64,000 nt of DNA, from assembly GCF_001659605.2 (NCBI RefSeq), contig NC_035169.2:10810546-10874545 (forward strand). The letters are read 5' to 3'. The translations under genes and the position numbers were made by a program. The notes under the pieces are model-generated. The model worked only from the letters and a program-made list of their open reading frames with translations. It did not search any database and had not been told where the DNA came from. Positions 47,601 to 58,010 of the stretch are shown here, one piece after another. The DNA is from Manihot esculenta. Lineage: Eukaryota; Streptophyta; Magnoliopsida; Malpighiales; Euphorbiaceae. The stretch's first letter is position 1; every line of letters starts with the position of its first letter.

Positions 47601-49345
47601 TGCCATTTAAGATTTCTAATGTTTTTTAAATGCTTTTTTCTAATGTCATTTGCTGGCCACAATCTTCATTGCATTCACCAAGAAATTTACAAATTTTGAA
47701 AAGAAAAAATAAAATTACAATTTGAAAACTCTCAAGAAAAAATATTTATAGGCCCAACCCACCCCCTTTTTTTGGAAAATAAGGTATATTATAATCATAA
47801 TTTTAAAAATTAAGGATGAATACATGTAATAGTTAGATCCTAAAAAATTAAATTACAAGTCTAAAGTACACCTATCTTAATAATTCCCATATTTATTTAA
47901 ATTATTTAAATCTTAATTTTAATCACTAAGTTTATTAATTTGCCTCTAAAAAATTTCCTTTAAACTTCAGAGTCATAATCATATTAAATTTAACATTTAA
48001 AATTAATTTACATCAATTATAGAAAAACAAAATAAGCATTGAATTCCCCTTTTTTTGTGCATAAAATTTTTTTCTATTTATTTATCCATATAAAGTCAAA
48101 ATTTTTAGTTACTGTTTATTGAAAATTTAAAATAATAAATGATTATTTAAAATATTATTTAGTTAATGAAAAATATTTTTACGCATAATAAAATCGTTCA
48201 TAACTTAGCAACAACAATTTGCAACATGCTAGTCCCACATTCTAGGAGAAAACTCTAAACCATGCTGCTTTTTATCCTGAATTGCCTATATCTTTATTCT
48301 AGATTTTTTTTTTCCCACTTAGCATCTTAAGTTCTAGATTAGATGTGTGGACCAGATTTGCGAATAAGTGTAACATAGACCTTGTTTGTTGATCATTTAT
48401 AACTAATAAAATATTATTTTATAAAACAATGTGGATTATTGCTTGATAATTAAAAATATAATTTATTCATTTGTATTAATCATAACAATTATTTATGTGT
48501 GTATTTTAATTTTGGCCCCCCTCTACATCTAATTTTGCTTCGGTCACTATATGAGCCACCATGATTTAGTAAAACAATTGATTCAGGATTATCACCCCAA
48601 TTTAGTTAAACAAGTAATTCTAGATTGTAAGTGCCTCATTTATCAGATTAAAAATGAAAAAGAAAAAGAAGAATATTATTTTCCAAAGATAAAAATTATG
48701 AGAAATTCTAAATGTAAGCATATTAAACCAGTTCTGAACTTTCAACGCAACCAGTTGAACAATCTCATTCCATAAAGTAAGTCTTAAAGCTAAAACGTTA
48801 ACCTGGTCTCTAATTTCCTCTCCGGCTTTTCTAATAAACAATGCCTCCGACTCCAACACTGGGAAATCAACTTCTTCGAATCCTTACAATATCGAGACCT
48901 TAACAATCAATAAGGAAAAAAAATTAATGAATTGTATGAATATCGCGTTGTTTCTGTGTACTCATATGTAGAGTGAGGTGGGAAGAGTTCTAACCTCCCT
49001 AAAATTGTTGAAGAGCCAGCTACGGAGGCGCATTTCTTCAGGAGGAAAATCTCTGGTTCCTTTTGGAGGATTGACGTCAATTTTTTGAACAGCCTCTTCG
49101 AGAACCACCGGCGGAGCCGATAGGGCACCGGACTTGCCACTGCTAACGCCATTTTCAGTTGGAGACACTGCGGATACTAGAGAGGAAAGAGTTCTAGGGT
49201 TTATCGAGAGCGATTGCCAGGGCAGAGGGAATTTGCGAAGCGAAAGAGAAAAATGAGAGAAATGAGTGAAGGAAAAGAAGAGCGGTTTCACATAGAGGTT
49301 GATTCGTGGGTGTGAGATATGAAGTGAAGACAGTATTGGAGGCAT
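41615..49345 (-). pseudogene. Organellar-type histidyl-tRNA synthetase, disrupted
   Basis: Eleven exons in transcript order: 49345-48995, 48898-48803, 47225-47137, 46910-46782, 46420-46328, 44888-44814, 44614-44497, 43548-43406, 42937-42809, 41999-41836 and 41753-41615. They cover a full class II HisRS with a Ser/Pro-rich organelle transit-like N-terminus. The enzyme would charge tRNA-His with histidine in plastids and mitochondria. Recognisable are KGTRDFPPEE, motif 2 (CWRYERMTRGRR) and the HisA-type [13 protein letters not shown]. Lesions: TAA at 48886-48884 where relatives have an aromatic residue; TGA at 47204-47202 in place of Gly of DRGNRR; the exon 8 donor is AT instead of GT (43405-43404); exon 3/4 joining is one nucleotide out of frame; and GFGFGD reads GFRFGD. 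Most codons are otherwise conserved, so inactivation looks recent. Either a working paralogue exists or this is a null allele. Confidence 0.85.
45849..45956. repeat. 36-bp unit, three tandem copies, in HisRS intron 5
   Basis: Units at 45849-45884, 45885-45920 and 45921-45956, each containing AATAATGACCGTTCTTA. The third copy is more diverged. A GATA/GATG microsatellite lies 60 bp to the left (about 45764-45796). Confidence 0.9.
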
Positions 49346-49373
49346 GACAGTGGCCAGAAGGGAAAATGCCTGG

Positions 49374-49424
49374 TCTCCTCTCCTCTCCTCTCCTCCCCTC
49401 CCCTCTCCTCTCCTCTCCTCTCTG
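49374..49424. repeat. (TCTCC)n pyrimidine microsatellite near the HisRS start
   Basis: About ten imperfect CTCCT/CCCCT pentamers. On the minus strand this is a GAGGA tract in the pseudogene's 5' UTR, about 30 bp upstream of its ATG. Confidence 0.9.
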
Positions 49425-49484
49425 CTCTCGTTTGCTGAGAAGCTAAGCAGAAGCTGGACAGTGAAGAAGATAGTTTCCTCATAT

Positions 49485-49540
49485 TTCGGGTTTGGGCCAA
49501 AATATAAATAGCCCAGCCCAAACATGTCTAACGGCCCAAT
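49485..49540 (-). promoter_or_regulatory. Site II-rich promoter remnant of the HisRS gene
   Basis: On the minus strand GGGCCGTTAG, TTTGGGCTGGGCTATTTATA and TTTTGGCCCAAAC lie close together. Repeated TGGGCY site II elements beside a TATTTATA box are typical of plant genes for organelle and translation proteins. The promoter looks intact, but a LINE has inserted about 150 bp further upstream. Confidence 0.5.
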
Positions 49541-49679
49541 TGATAATGTTCAATTCAATTTCTTTTATAATTAAATTCAGCTCAAGTACCTTAGTTTTAT
49601 ATTAATCTCGTTTTAATTATTACTAACAGACCTATTTTAAAAAAAATAAAAATAAAAAAAAACTAAAAATACCAATACC

Positions 49680-49692
49680 AGATACTTTGACT
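49680..49692. repeat. LINE target-site duplication, left copy
   Basis: AGATACTTTGACT, matched by AGATACTTTAACT at 54375-54387 just after the poly(A); 12 of 13 bases agree. Confidence 0.85.
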
Positions 49693-50304
49693 CGGAGGGC
49701 TTATGTTCGGCTTCGATACAAGCATGACCTTTCAGCTCCCATTCACAAATCCTTGAGAATGCGCAAGAGTGATGGAGCATGGTTCACTGCAACTTTTGCT
49801 TATGAGAGGGCACCCAGTTTCTGTTTCATTTGTGGACTGTTTGATCATACAGAGAAATTTTGCAGGGAGCTTCTGAAGTTTGGGAATGCGCCAGTGGTTC
49901 GAAAATTTGGGCCAAAATTACGTGCCAATCATCGACGCCCTCAGAGTCTTGGCAGCCGATGGCTTAAGGGAGGAGGAGGGGAGCAAAGCATCCAAGGTCA
50001 GTCGAGTTTTAATTCTGGTAATTTCACTGATTGCGGACTGAATCCGCCTCCAAATGCGGGGGTCTATAATGATCATGATATGGAAAGGGGCTAAGAGGAT
50101 CTTGATGTTGGGGAGGATCAAGCTATGGGTTTGGGAGTTGGTGTAACCATTGTTGATCCTAAACGGCGACGCATGGGACCCGATCACAAGAAGGTCATTG
50201 GGGAGAGGTCCTCTGTGGTACACGGTTCAAGCAGTGCAGGTAGTAATCAGTCAAAAAATGGAGTAGCAGCGGGTCCTGGGGTTCAGGCCCGCCGATCACA
50301 ATGA
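49693..50304 (+). pseudogene. LINE ORF1 (gag-like) C-terminal part
   Basis: The frame shows the plant LINE gag region ending in a CCHC-type knuckle (CFICGLFDHTEKFC, C-x2-C-x4-H-x4-C, around 49830-49863), preceded by WFTATFAYERAPSF. This part binds the element's RNA. TAA at 50092-50094 interrupts it; the same frame continues open to TGA at 50302-50304, which overlaps the ORF2 ATG at 50301 as ATGA. The 5' half of ORF1 is missing by truncation. Confidence 0.85.
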
Positions 50305-53300
50305 GTTGTATTAGTTGGAACTGTCGTGGGCTTGGCAACCCACGAGCAATTCAAGCCCTGAAAGAGATGATCAGGGTTAAGAGGCCGAACTTTCTTTTCT
50401 TGATTGAAACTTTATGTGGTTCTGCTAGGGTGAATGAGATAAAAGGTTTGTTGGGCTTTGATGATTTTTTCAGTGTGGATAGTTTGGGTCATAGCGAAGG
50501 GTTGGCTTTATTGTGGAGGTCAGTCTCTTCTATCTCTCTCTTAAGTTCATCGCAACATCATATTGATACAGAAATCTGCATGGATGGTGTTGGTTCTTGG
50601 CGCTTGACAGGGTATTATGGTGAAGCTGATCGTGGCTCTCGCCACTTGTCTTGGCAGAGACTGCGTATGCTGGCATCTCATCTTGAAGCTCCCTGGGTGT
50701 GTTTGGGTGACTTCAATGATATTCTTTCTCCATCTGAGAAGCGAGGTGGTCGACCCCAACCTCCACGCTTGATCAATGGGTTTCGAAAGGCTCTTTGTGA
50801 TTCTGGTCTTATGGAATTTCCTATGACAGGATACCCATTCACGTGGGAGCATAGCAGAAACAGTGGTAGTTGGGTGGAATCTAAGTTGGATCGTGTTCTT
50901 ACTAATGCTCAATGGCGTGCTAGGTTCTCTAATTCTTCAGCTGAAGTGATGGGTTTCTCTACATCTGACCATCTGCCTATCCTGCTTGTAGTTAAATGCT
51001 TTGTGGAACAGCGTCATGCTCACCGGTTTCGTTTTGAGAATACGTGGCTACGTGAGACCGGTTGCCGGAATCTTATTTTTGATATTTGGCAGTTTTCTTC
51101 TAACATGGATGCTGCGGGTAAGCTTGAGGCTTGTCGTTCTGCTCTCAAATCTTGGGGTATAAATCTTCGTCTTAAGCACAAAGTGGAGATGGATGAGTGC
51201 CTTGCTATCATGTCCCGTTTACGTGGCTCTCGCCTACAGGAACATATAACTGAGTTTTTACGAGCTAAAGCCCGCTTCTTTCACCTCCTAAATCTCCGTG
51301 AGATCTTCTAGAAGCAGTGGGCCAAGCAATTTTGGCTTAAGGAGGGTGATGCTAATACTCGTTTTTTCCACCAGTCTGCCAGTGCTCGAAAAAGGAAAAA
51401 CACGATTGTCAAACTGCTGGATGATTCAAATGTATGGCGGGATAGGAATTCGGGGTTGAAGGGTGTGATGACTGATTACTTTATGACTCTTTTTACTTCC
51501 CACAGTTGTAATTCTGAATATGTTTTGCAGTGTGTCCCGACGTTGGTATCACAGGATCATAATGCTTCTCTCTTAGCGCCATACAGTTGTGATGAGGTAA
51601 GGTCTACAGCCTTTTCCATGAAAATTGATAAATCCCCTGGGCTAGATGGTTTCAATCCTGGTTTTTTCCAGCAGTATTGGGATATTATAGGAGATGATGT
51701 ATCTAGTTTTTGCATTGAGTGTCTGCATTCTGGGTCTATTCCTCTGAAGTTGAATGAGACGGCTTTAGTTTTGATTCCAAAAAAGTTTGTGCCTGAGCGA
51801 ATGAGCGACTTGCGTCCTATAGCCCTCTGCAATGTGGTCTATAAGATCATCACTAAGATGATAGTTAAGCGGCTTAAGTCCCTTCTGCCCACCATCATCT
51901 CGGAGAGTCAAAGTGCTTTTATTGCTGGTCGAAGTATTCAGGATAATATAATCTTAGCTTTTGAGGCCTTGCATGGTTTTAAAGTACATCAAAGGAAAAA
52001 AGAGTTTTCTGGGGCCCTCAAAATGGATATCAGCAAGGCCTATGATAGACTTGAGTGGGGTTTCATTCGGGATATGCTTCTTCGGCTAGGTTTTGCGCAA
52101 CAATGGGTTGCTTTGCTGTTCTCTTGTATCTCCACTGTTCGTTATTGGATCCTGCATGATAGCAAGGAGTTAGGCCCTATTGTTCCTACAAGGGGATTGA
52201 GGCAAGGAGACCCCTTATCGTCGTACTTGTTTATTCTTTGTGCTGAGGGGCTTTCCCGTCTCCTGCAAAATTATATAAGCAGTGGAAGCCTTCATGGGTA
52301 TAGGGTTTCTCGGGGTGGCCCGCAGATTTCTCACCTTTTTTTCGCAGATGATAACTTGATCTTCTTCCGAGCAAGTGTTCAGGAGGCTTTGGAACTCAAG
52401 CGTATCCTTCGCATGTATGAAAATGCGTCTGGACAGGTGATAAACCTTCAGAAATCATCTATCTCCTTTAGTAGGTACACTCCTGTGGCTCTTCGGGACT
52501 CTGTATGCTCAGTACTTCAGGTTGAGGAGAAACCAGATTTTGGAAATTATTTAGGACTTCCTTCTCATGTTGGGAATAATAAGAGGGAAGTGTTCAGTTT
52601 TGTTAAGGATAGATTGTGGAAAAGGCTGAATTCTTGGAAGCATCGGGCACTGTCTCAAGCAGGTAAGGAGGTTCTCTTGAAAACAGTCCTCCAAGCTTTG
52701 CCAAACTATGTGATGAGCTTATTTTTACTTCCTCGGACTCTTTGTGATGAACTGCAACACATGATGACTAGATATTGGTGGAGTAAGGGAGCGGATCAAA
52801 ATCGGGGTATTCATTGGCTGGGTTGGCACAGAATGGCAAAGCACAAATCTGATGGCGGGCTAGGTTTCAAAATTCTTCATAAGTTTAACTTGGCCATGCT
52901 TGGGAAGCAGGGCTGGCACATTATCAACAGGCCTCAGTCCTTAGTGACTCGTGTCCTTAAGGCCCGCTATTTTTCGACACAATCTTTCTTTGAAGCTCCT
53001 TTGGGAAGTAACTCTAGTTTTTTATGGCGCAGCATATGGGAAACTCGGGGTCTGATTCGAGCTGGGGCTTACTGGAGGATTGGGAATGGTCAATCAGTTC
53101 AGTCTGGGGGCAACCCTGGTTGAGAGAGCTGCCTGAGTCTCTGGTTTCCACAACCTCTCCTTTGAACTGTGCTAGAGTTGTTGTTTCAGATCTCATAATT
53201 AACCACAGATGGAACAAGAGTTTAATTGCACAGATGTTCAACGAAAGAGATAGAAGTTGTATTTTGAACATCCCTCTTAGTCTCTCATCGTGTTCTGATA

Positions 53301-54346
53301 CATGGTGCTGGAAATTCGAGTCCAAAGGTCACTATTCGGTTAAGAGTGCATATAGGTTCCTGGTTGATGGCTTTCGACATAGGGAAGGGAGCGAGATATG
53401 GAAAAGGTTCTGGAAAGCTAAAGTTCCCCCAAAAGTGCTCAATTTCTGCTGGCGGGCTCTAGTTAATGTTGTCCCTTGCCTCTCGTCACTTCAGTCCAAG
53501 AGAGTCCCAGTTGATCCTTCATGCCCGCTGTGTCATGTAGCCCCTGAGAATGTCTTGCATATTCTGATTCAGTGCCCTTTTGCCCGCAGCTGCTGGTTAA
53601 GCTCGCCGTTGGGTTGGCCTGCGCCTTCTGCATCTTCTTTAAATGAGTGGTTTTCTTTAGCCTTCTCTTCTGCTTCTGTGGAAAATGCCTCCCTTATGCT
53701 AATGATCTTATGGGCTTTGTGACAAAATAGGAACAATGTTGTATGGAAGGGCCAGGGTCAGACTGCGAGTGGTGTGTTCTTCATGGCTCTGAATTTTTTG
53801 CAGTAATGGAAAGCAGCTCGGGTCGTGTCCTCAGTAAGCACCATTGTCGACCCGGCTCGCCCGATCTGGTCTCCTCCGCCGCGCGGTTGGATCAAGGCGA
53901 ACATTGACGCCTCTTTAAGCTTGCAACGAGGTTCGGTAGGTTTCGGTTGTATAATCCGGAAGGATGATGGGAGTTTTGTGGCTGCTAAAGCAGGCTCTTT
54001 TTATAGCCAGATGGATGCAAAGTGTGCTGAAGTTATAGCATTCCGGGAAGCATTGAGCTGGATTAAAGAGTGTGGATGGGATCGAGTTCTTTTCGAATTG
54101 GATGCTCAGGTACTTGTGATGTCAGTTAATTGTGTTTTGTTAGATGATTTATCGTCTTTTGACCTTTTGGTTCAAGATTGTAAACTGCTTCTATCTAGTT
54201 ATGAGGAAGCAAAATGTGTTTTTGTTCATAGATCTGCGAATGATGTCGCTCATGTTCTAGCAACATCGGCTCATTCTGAGTCAGGTCAAAGAGTTTGGAT
54301 TGATATCTCTCATCTTCACATTGTTTCTTTGTTCTCTTTGAATTAA
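50301..54346 (+). pseudogene. LINE ORF2: endonuclease, reverse transcriptase, zf-RVT, RNase H
   Basis: It begins at the ATG at 50301 with CISWNCRGLGNPRA of the APE-type endonuclease, then FLIET, GDFNDIL and SDHLPI. TAG at 51309-51311 (probably from TGG) breaks the frame before the reverse transcriptase. RT motifs are SPGLDGF, LRPIALCNV, SQSAFIAGR, KMDISKAYDRLEW, RGLRQGDPLS and the catalytic FFADD. Near 53101 one nucleotide appears lost, moving the frame. The next stretch (to TGA 53720-53722, again a plausible TGG) holds the zf-RVT domain PPKVLNFCWRAL...CPLC...HILIQCPFA. 53825-54346 encodes a type I RNase H (KANIDAS, ELDAQ, HRSANDVAH) ending in TAA. Intact relatives make cDNA at a nicked target. 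Confidence 0.93.
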
Positions 54347-54374
54347 TAAAATTTTCTTGTTATTTCAAAAAAAA

Positions 54375-54387
54375 AGATACTTTAACT
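54375..54387. repeat. LINE target-site duplication, right copy
   Basis: AGATACTTTAACT directly after the poly(A), pairing with 49680-49692. Confidence 0.85.
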
Positions 54388-54679
54388 ATAGTTCTGTTTG
54401 TAACTACTCATCGTTTTAAATCAAAATACACTAATATTTTATTTTATTATTTTTATTATTATTAATTAATTTAATGAACATTAAAATAATTAATATTATC
54501 GAATAAGATTCAAGATCTATTTTTTTTTTTAAAAAATCATTTTTAAAGATGGAACTTAGGAGATTAAACTAATTTATTTTTTTAAATATAAAAAATTAAG
54601 AGAATCCTTAGTAAACTAAAACATGTTATTGTAGCACTGAAAATGACCAAATTGCATGATAAAGTGTAATACTTAAAAG

Positions 54680-55075
54680 TCCGGATAAGGATGCAATCAA
54701 ATCGAGTCGAGTCGAGTTTTGTAAAATTCAGATTTATTTATTAAAAAAGTTTAGAAGTTCGAGTTCGACTCGAGTTCTAATATTTAATTCGAATTCGGCT
54801 CAAAAATTAAATATTATAATCGAGAGCTTGATTCGAGCTCGACTCGTGAAAGACTCATTCAGTATAATAACGAGTCTAATTCGAGTTCGAACTCAAAAAG
54901 CTCGATTAAGAAGCTCGTTAATAAAACTCGAGTTCGAACTCGAAAAATTCAATTAAGAAACTCGTTAAAAAAGCTCGAAACCGAGCTTGAAATTAAAAAA
55001 TTCGGTTTGAGCTCAAGTTCAAGCTCGGACTCGAATTCAAAGTTCGACTTCGAGTTCAGGTTCGAGCTCGAATTA
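54680..55075. repeat. TCGAG/CTCGA short palindromic repeat cluster, probable hAT subterminal region
   Basis: Dozens of copies of TCGAG, GAGTTCGA, GTTCGAACTC and GAGCTCGA in both orientations within 400 bp. hAT transposons carry such clustered short repeats next to their ends as transposase-binding sites, and a hAT transposase C-terminus lies 500 bp to the right in fitting orientation. The left end may be near GGATAAGGATGCAATC (54683). Confidence 0.55.
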
Positions 55076-55194
55076 ATAATTATATTTTAATCAGTTTTTA
55101 ATCATCATTAATATAAATAATATACAAAAAGAGAATGCACATAAAAAATTACATAACACAATTCATAATTAAAATAACAAAAATAAATACAAAT

Positions 55195-55335
55195 TCAACA
55201 ACATAATAAAATTACACACAAATTTTAATATCAAACGAATAAAGTTGATTCCAAATGATAAAGTTGATTCCAACTCAACAACATAATAAAATTACACACA
55301 AAGTTTAATATCAAACGAATAAAGTTGATTCCAAC
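55195..55335. repeat. Direct repeat, period 80 bp
   Basis: The block AACAACATAATAAAATTACA through AAAGTTGATTCC occurs at about 55195-55253 and again at about 55275-55333 with a single visible substitution, plus an extra copy of AAAGTTGATTCCAA between them. It lies in the 3' part of the hAT element. Confidence 0.85.
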
Positions 55336-55579
55336 TTCCAACAATTGAAACAAGCTAATATAATTTAATCATCTCCATACTTGCTCAACTAGTTAACTTG
55401 AATTTCAACTTCAACGTCTATATAACCTTTAAATAACACAAAAAAAAAACTCTATTAGCAACATAAACAAATGTGTCAATATCTAATTAGTACTATAAAT
55501 TAAAAAAAATAAAAAAATAAATTAATTTGTACCTGAAAAATAATTATAACAACAAAGTTGAATGTTAAGGATCCAACCA

Positions 55580-55923
55580 CTAAGGTAGTATGACTTCTTG
55601 AATATCATCTTTATCCTTTAATAGTAATAAAAGAATAAAAAAAGTTAATTACATATTATTATTTGAAAATAAAAACAATAATGTGTTATTGAACTTACTT
55701 TCTTTTTTCTCTTGATACTATAAAAGGCTTGCAATCAATCAGCTTCACAAGTTAAAACTTGAACAGTTTCTGCTCCCAATGATGCTCTACGCGGATCAAT
55801 AATTCTACCTCCAGCACTAAAAGCAGATTCTGAAGCAACAGTTGTTATAGGAATTGATAGTATGTCACAAGCCATCTTTGATAATATCCTAAATTTCATG
55901 TTGTTCACCTTCCACCATTCTAA
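55580..55923 (-). pseudogene. hAT transposase C-terminus (dimerisation domain), truncated
   Basis: Two exons in transcript order: 55923-55699 and 55615-55580 (TAG), in phase. The translation shows the hAT dimerisation signature: EWWKVNN, ILSKMACDILSIP, then TVASESAFSAGGRIIDPRR and a TCEAD ending. A TGA at 55737-55735 stands where relatives have Trp after CxxD/N (TGG to TGA), followed by in-frame LQAFYSIKRKK up to a good donor GTAAGT. The N-terminal part is absent because the gypsy 3' LTR starts at 55925, so the rest should lie beyond that element. A functional copy would be the cut-and-paste transposase. Confidence 0.85.
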
Positions 55924-56648
55924 GTGTAACGACCCAGAAACCGGACCACTACCGGCGTTAGGATTCAGATCGACTTAAGGTCGCCGGAACCTGTAGCAAG
56001 CCTACTATACATTCTGTGTGTAACGATCCGGAAACCGGACCGCTACCGGCGCTAGGATCCAGATCGACTTAAGGTCGCCGGGACCCGTAGCAAGCCTAAC
56101 ATACATCCTATATGCCTGTTAAATCCCATACATGATCATACATATACATAAAAACTTTAAACTTTTTCTTTCATTCACCGAGCTTAACCTGTGCATACTC
56201 ATACTTATGAACATAAACCCCACACTGGAGCCCTCATCAAATGCTCCAATGGGATAACATAACATATACTAAGTTTGGTTTACGTAAAACATCATAAAAA
56301 TATTTCATAGATCATGTGCAAAGGGATTAACTATACATACTAGGGTCAAGCACAATACTAAACCTCAATATACATCATTATACAATACTTTACATTACAT
56401 TACTTTACATTGTCATTCATGTCCACAACTAATCTATTACATACATAAACTTCTATTCCTGGTGACTTTCTGGTCTAGCCCGCACCTGCAAACCTGGGGG
56501 TTAAGGGAAAAGGGTGAGCTACTAGAGCCCAGTGAGCAGAATAGTAAAACATTACATTAAAATTCATGCTTTCATGAAATGCATCACACCACAAACAAAT
56601 CACCTTAAGGATGAACTTGTCACCAATAGCCCTCTACATATCCAATAG

Positions 56649-56791
56649 TGCCAGGACGTAGAATGGGTCTCTGGTCTTTCCCTTACATAACATATCATAA
56701 CATTCCAATGTACCAGGGACGTAGAATGGGTCTTCCTGGACTTTCTCTTACATTATGCCAGGGACGTAGAATGGGTCTTCCTGGACTTCCA
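56649..56791. repeat. About 50-bp tandem repeat in the solo LTR, three copies
   Basis: Copies each contain CCAGG(G)ACGTAGAATGGGTCT. The host LTR has two related copies at about 58765-58847 with GGGGCGTAGAATGG. Confidence 0.85.
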
Positions 56792-57930
56792 TACCGTATC
56801 ATCATCATATCATATCATTCCATACGAGGGCTTAATGGATCATCCAATGTTCATCCACATCAACATCATATTATGCAATGCAACATATTTGTGAATTCTA
56901 ATGCAAACAACCTAATATATCTCATGGCATTCGTGATGCATGAACATGCTCAAAATTTCTTTATTTACTTTGCAACATAAAGAGTCGTTCTACTCACCTC
57001 AGGCTAGCTCTGAAAAGATTCTGAAGCAGCTATCTCACTGCCGGGGTCCTCGGTTCCTCGGGTCCGAACCTACACAAGTGGACTCAAATGAGGGACCAAA
57101 CATATATGAACTTGACTCTAAACATCTCTCCAAAAATCCCCCTAAAATACCTTAAAACAATCATAGAAAACATGCAAAGGAAGGCTGAACAGGGCACTTT
57201 CGGAGGCAGGTTCGGCGGCTGAAAGTCCCTCCAGAGCCGAAAGTCATGCACCTTCGGCGGCCGAAAGTGCCTTCCAGATCCGAAACTCATGCATGTTCGG
57301 CGGCAGGTTCGGCGGCCGAAAGTGCCTTCGGCTGCCGAACTTGAGTTCTTCCCAAGTGGCAGAACTCAGCCTCCTCATGCACATTTTGCCTCCCAAAACT
57401 TTCAAACATGCATTTAGCTATTCTATAACATGCATACACAAGCAAACAAGCATATAGAGGTCTCAAACTACCCTAAACCCCAACAATCAACACAAAGCAT
57501 ATACACATACAACATACATTATCCATAAACTCAACATTAACCCTAACAGCAATCAACTAACCTAAACATGCATTTCTACCCCATAACCCCTCATAAAACT
57601 TGTTTAAAACATGGGATAAGCTAAAGATCTACCCTTACCTCTTGAAAATCGAGAGGGGAGGCGACCTAAACTTGGAGAAATGGAGGAAGAAAGCTCCGAG
57701 GTCTCCAAGCTTCAAATCTTGATCTTAGCTCCAAAAATCTTCAAAACCAAGTTAAATAACTCATAAAAACATGAGAGACTTGAAGGAAGAACACAAGATC
57801 GACAAGGGAGGATGGAGACTCACCTTGGCCGGAAATAGGGAGAGAAAACTCGCCCATTTCGGATAGGAGACCCCTTTATAGGTGGCTGGCCAGGCCACTT
57901 TCGGGGGCCTAACGTGCCTCCGCATGCATC

Positions 57931-58010
57931 CCATGTTCAGCGGCCGAACATGAAGTTCGGCGGCCGAACCTGAAGTTCGGCGGCCGAACCTGAAGTTCGG
58001 CGGCCGAACC
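57931..58010. repeat. 20-bp GC-rich tandem repeat, four copies
   Basis: Units TGAAGTTCGGCGGCCGAACC at 57951, 57971 and 57991, preceded by a variant unit at 57931. The near-palindromic core TTCGGCGGCCGAA also occurs scattered in both LTRs (57190-57340, 59240-59420), but only once at the equivalent place in the host LTR (near 59992). Confidence 0.9.

Larger units (their letters stand above)
49693..54374 (+). mobile_element. L1-type LINE retrotransposon, 5'-truncated, with poly(A)
   Basis: The element is bounded by a 13-bp target duplication (one mismatch), begins inside ORF1 and ends in a short poly(A) after AATAAAATTTTC. The order is ORF1 tail with zinc knuckle, endonuclease, reverse transcriptase, zf-RVT and RNase H, the layout of plant L1-clade LINEs with an acquired RNase H. 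Two in-frame stops and a frameshift in ORF2, plus one in-frame stop in ORF1, make it inactive. The near-perfect duplication suggests a not very old insertion. It sits head-to-head with the HisRS pseudogene promoter. Confidence 0.95.
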
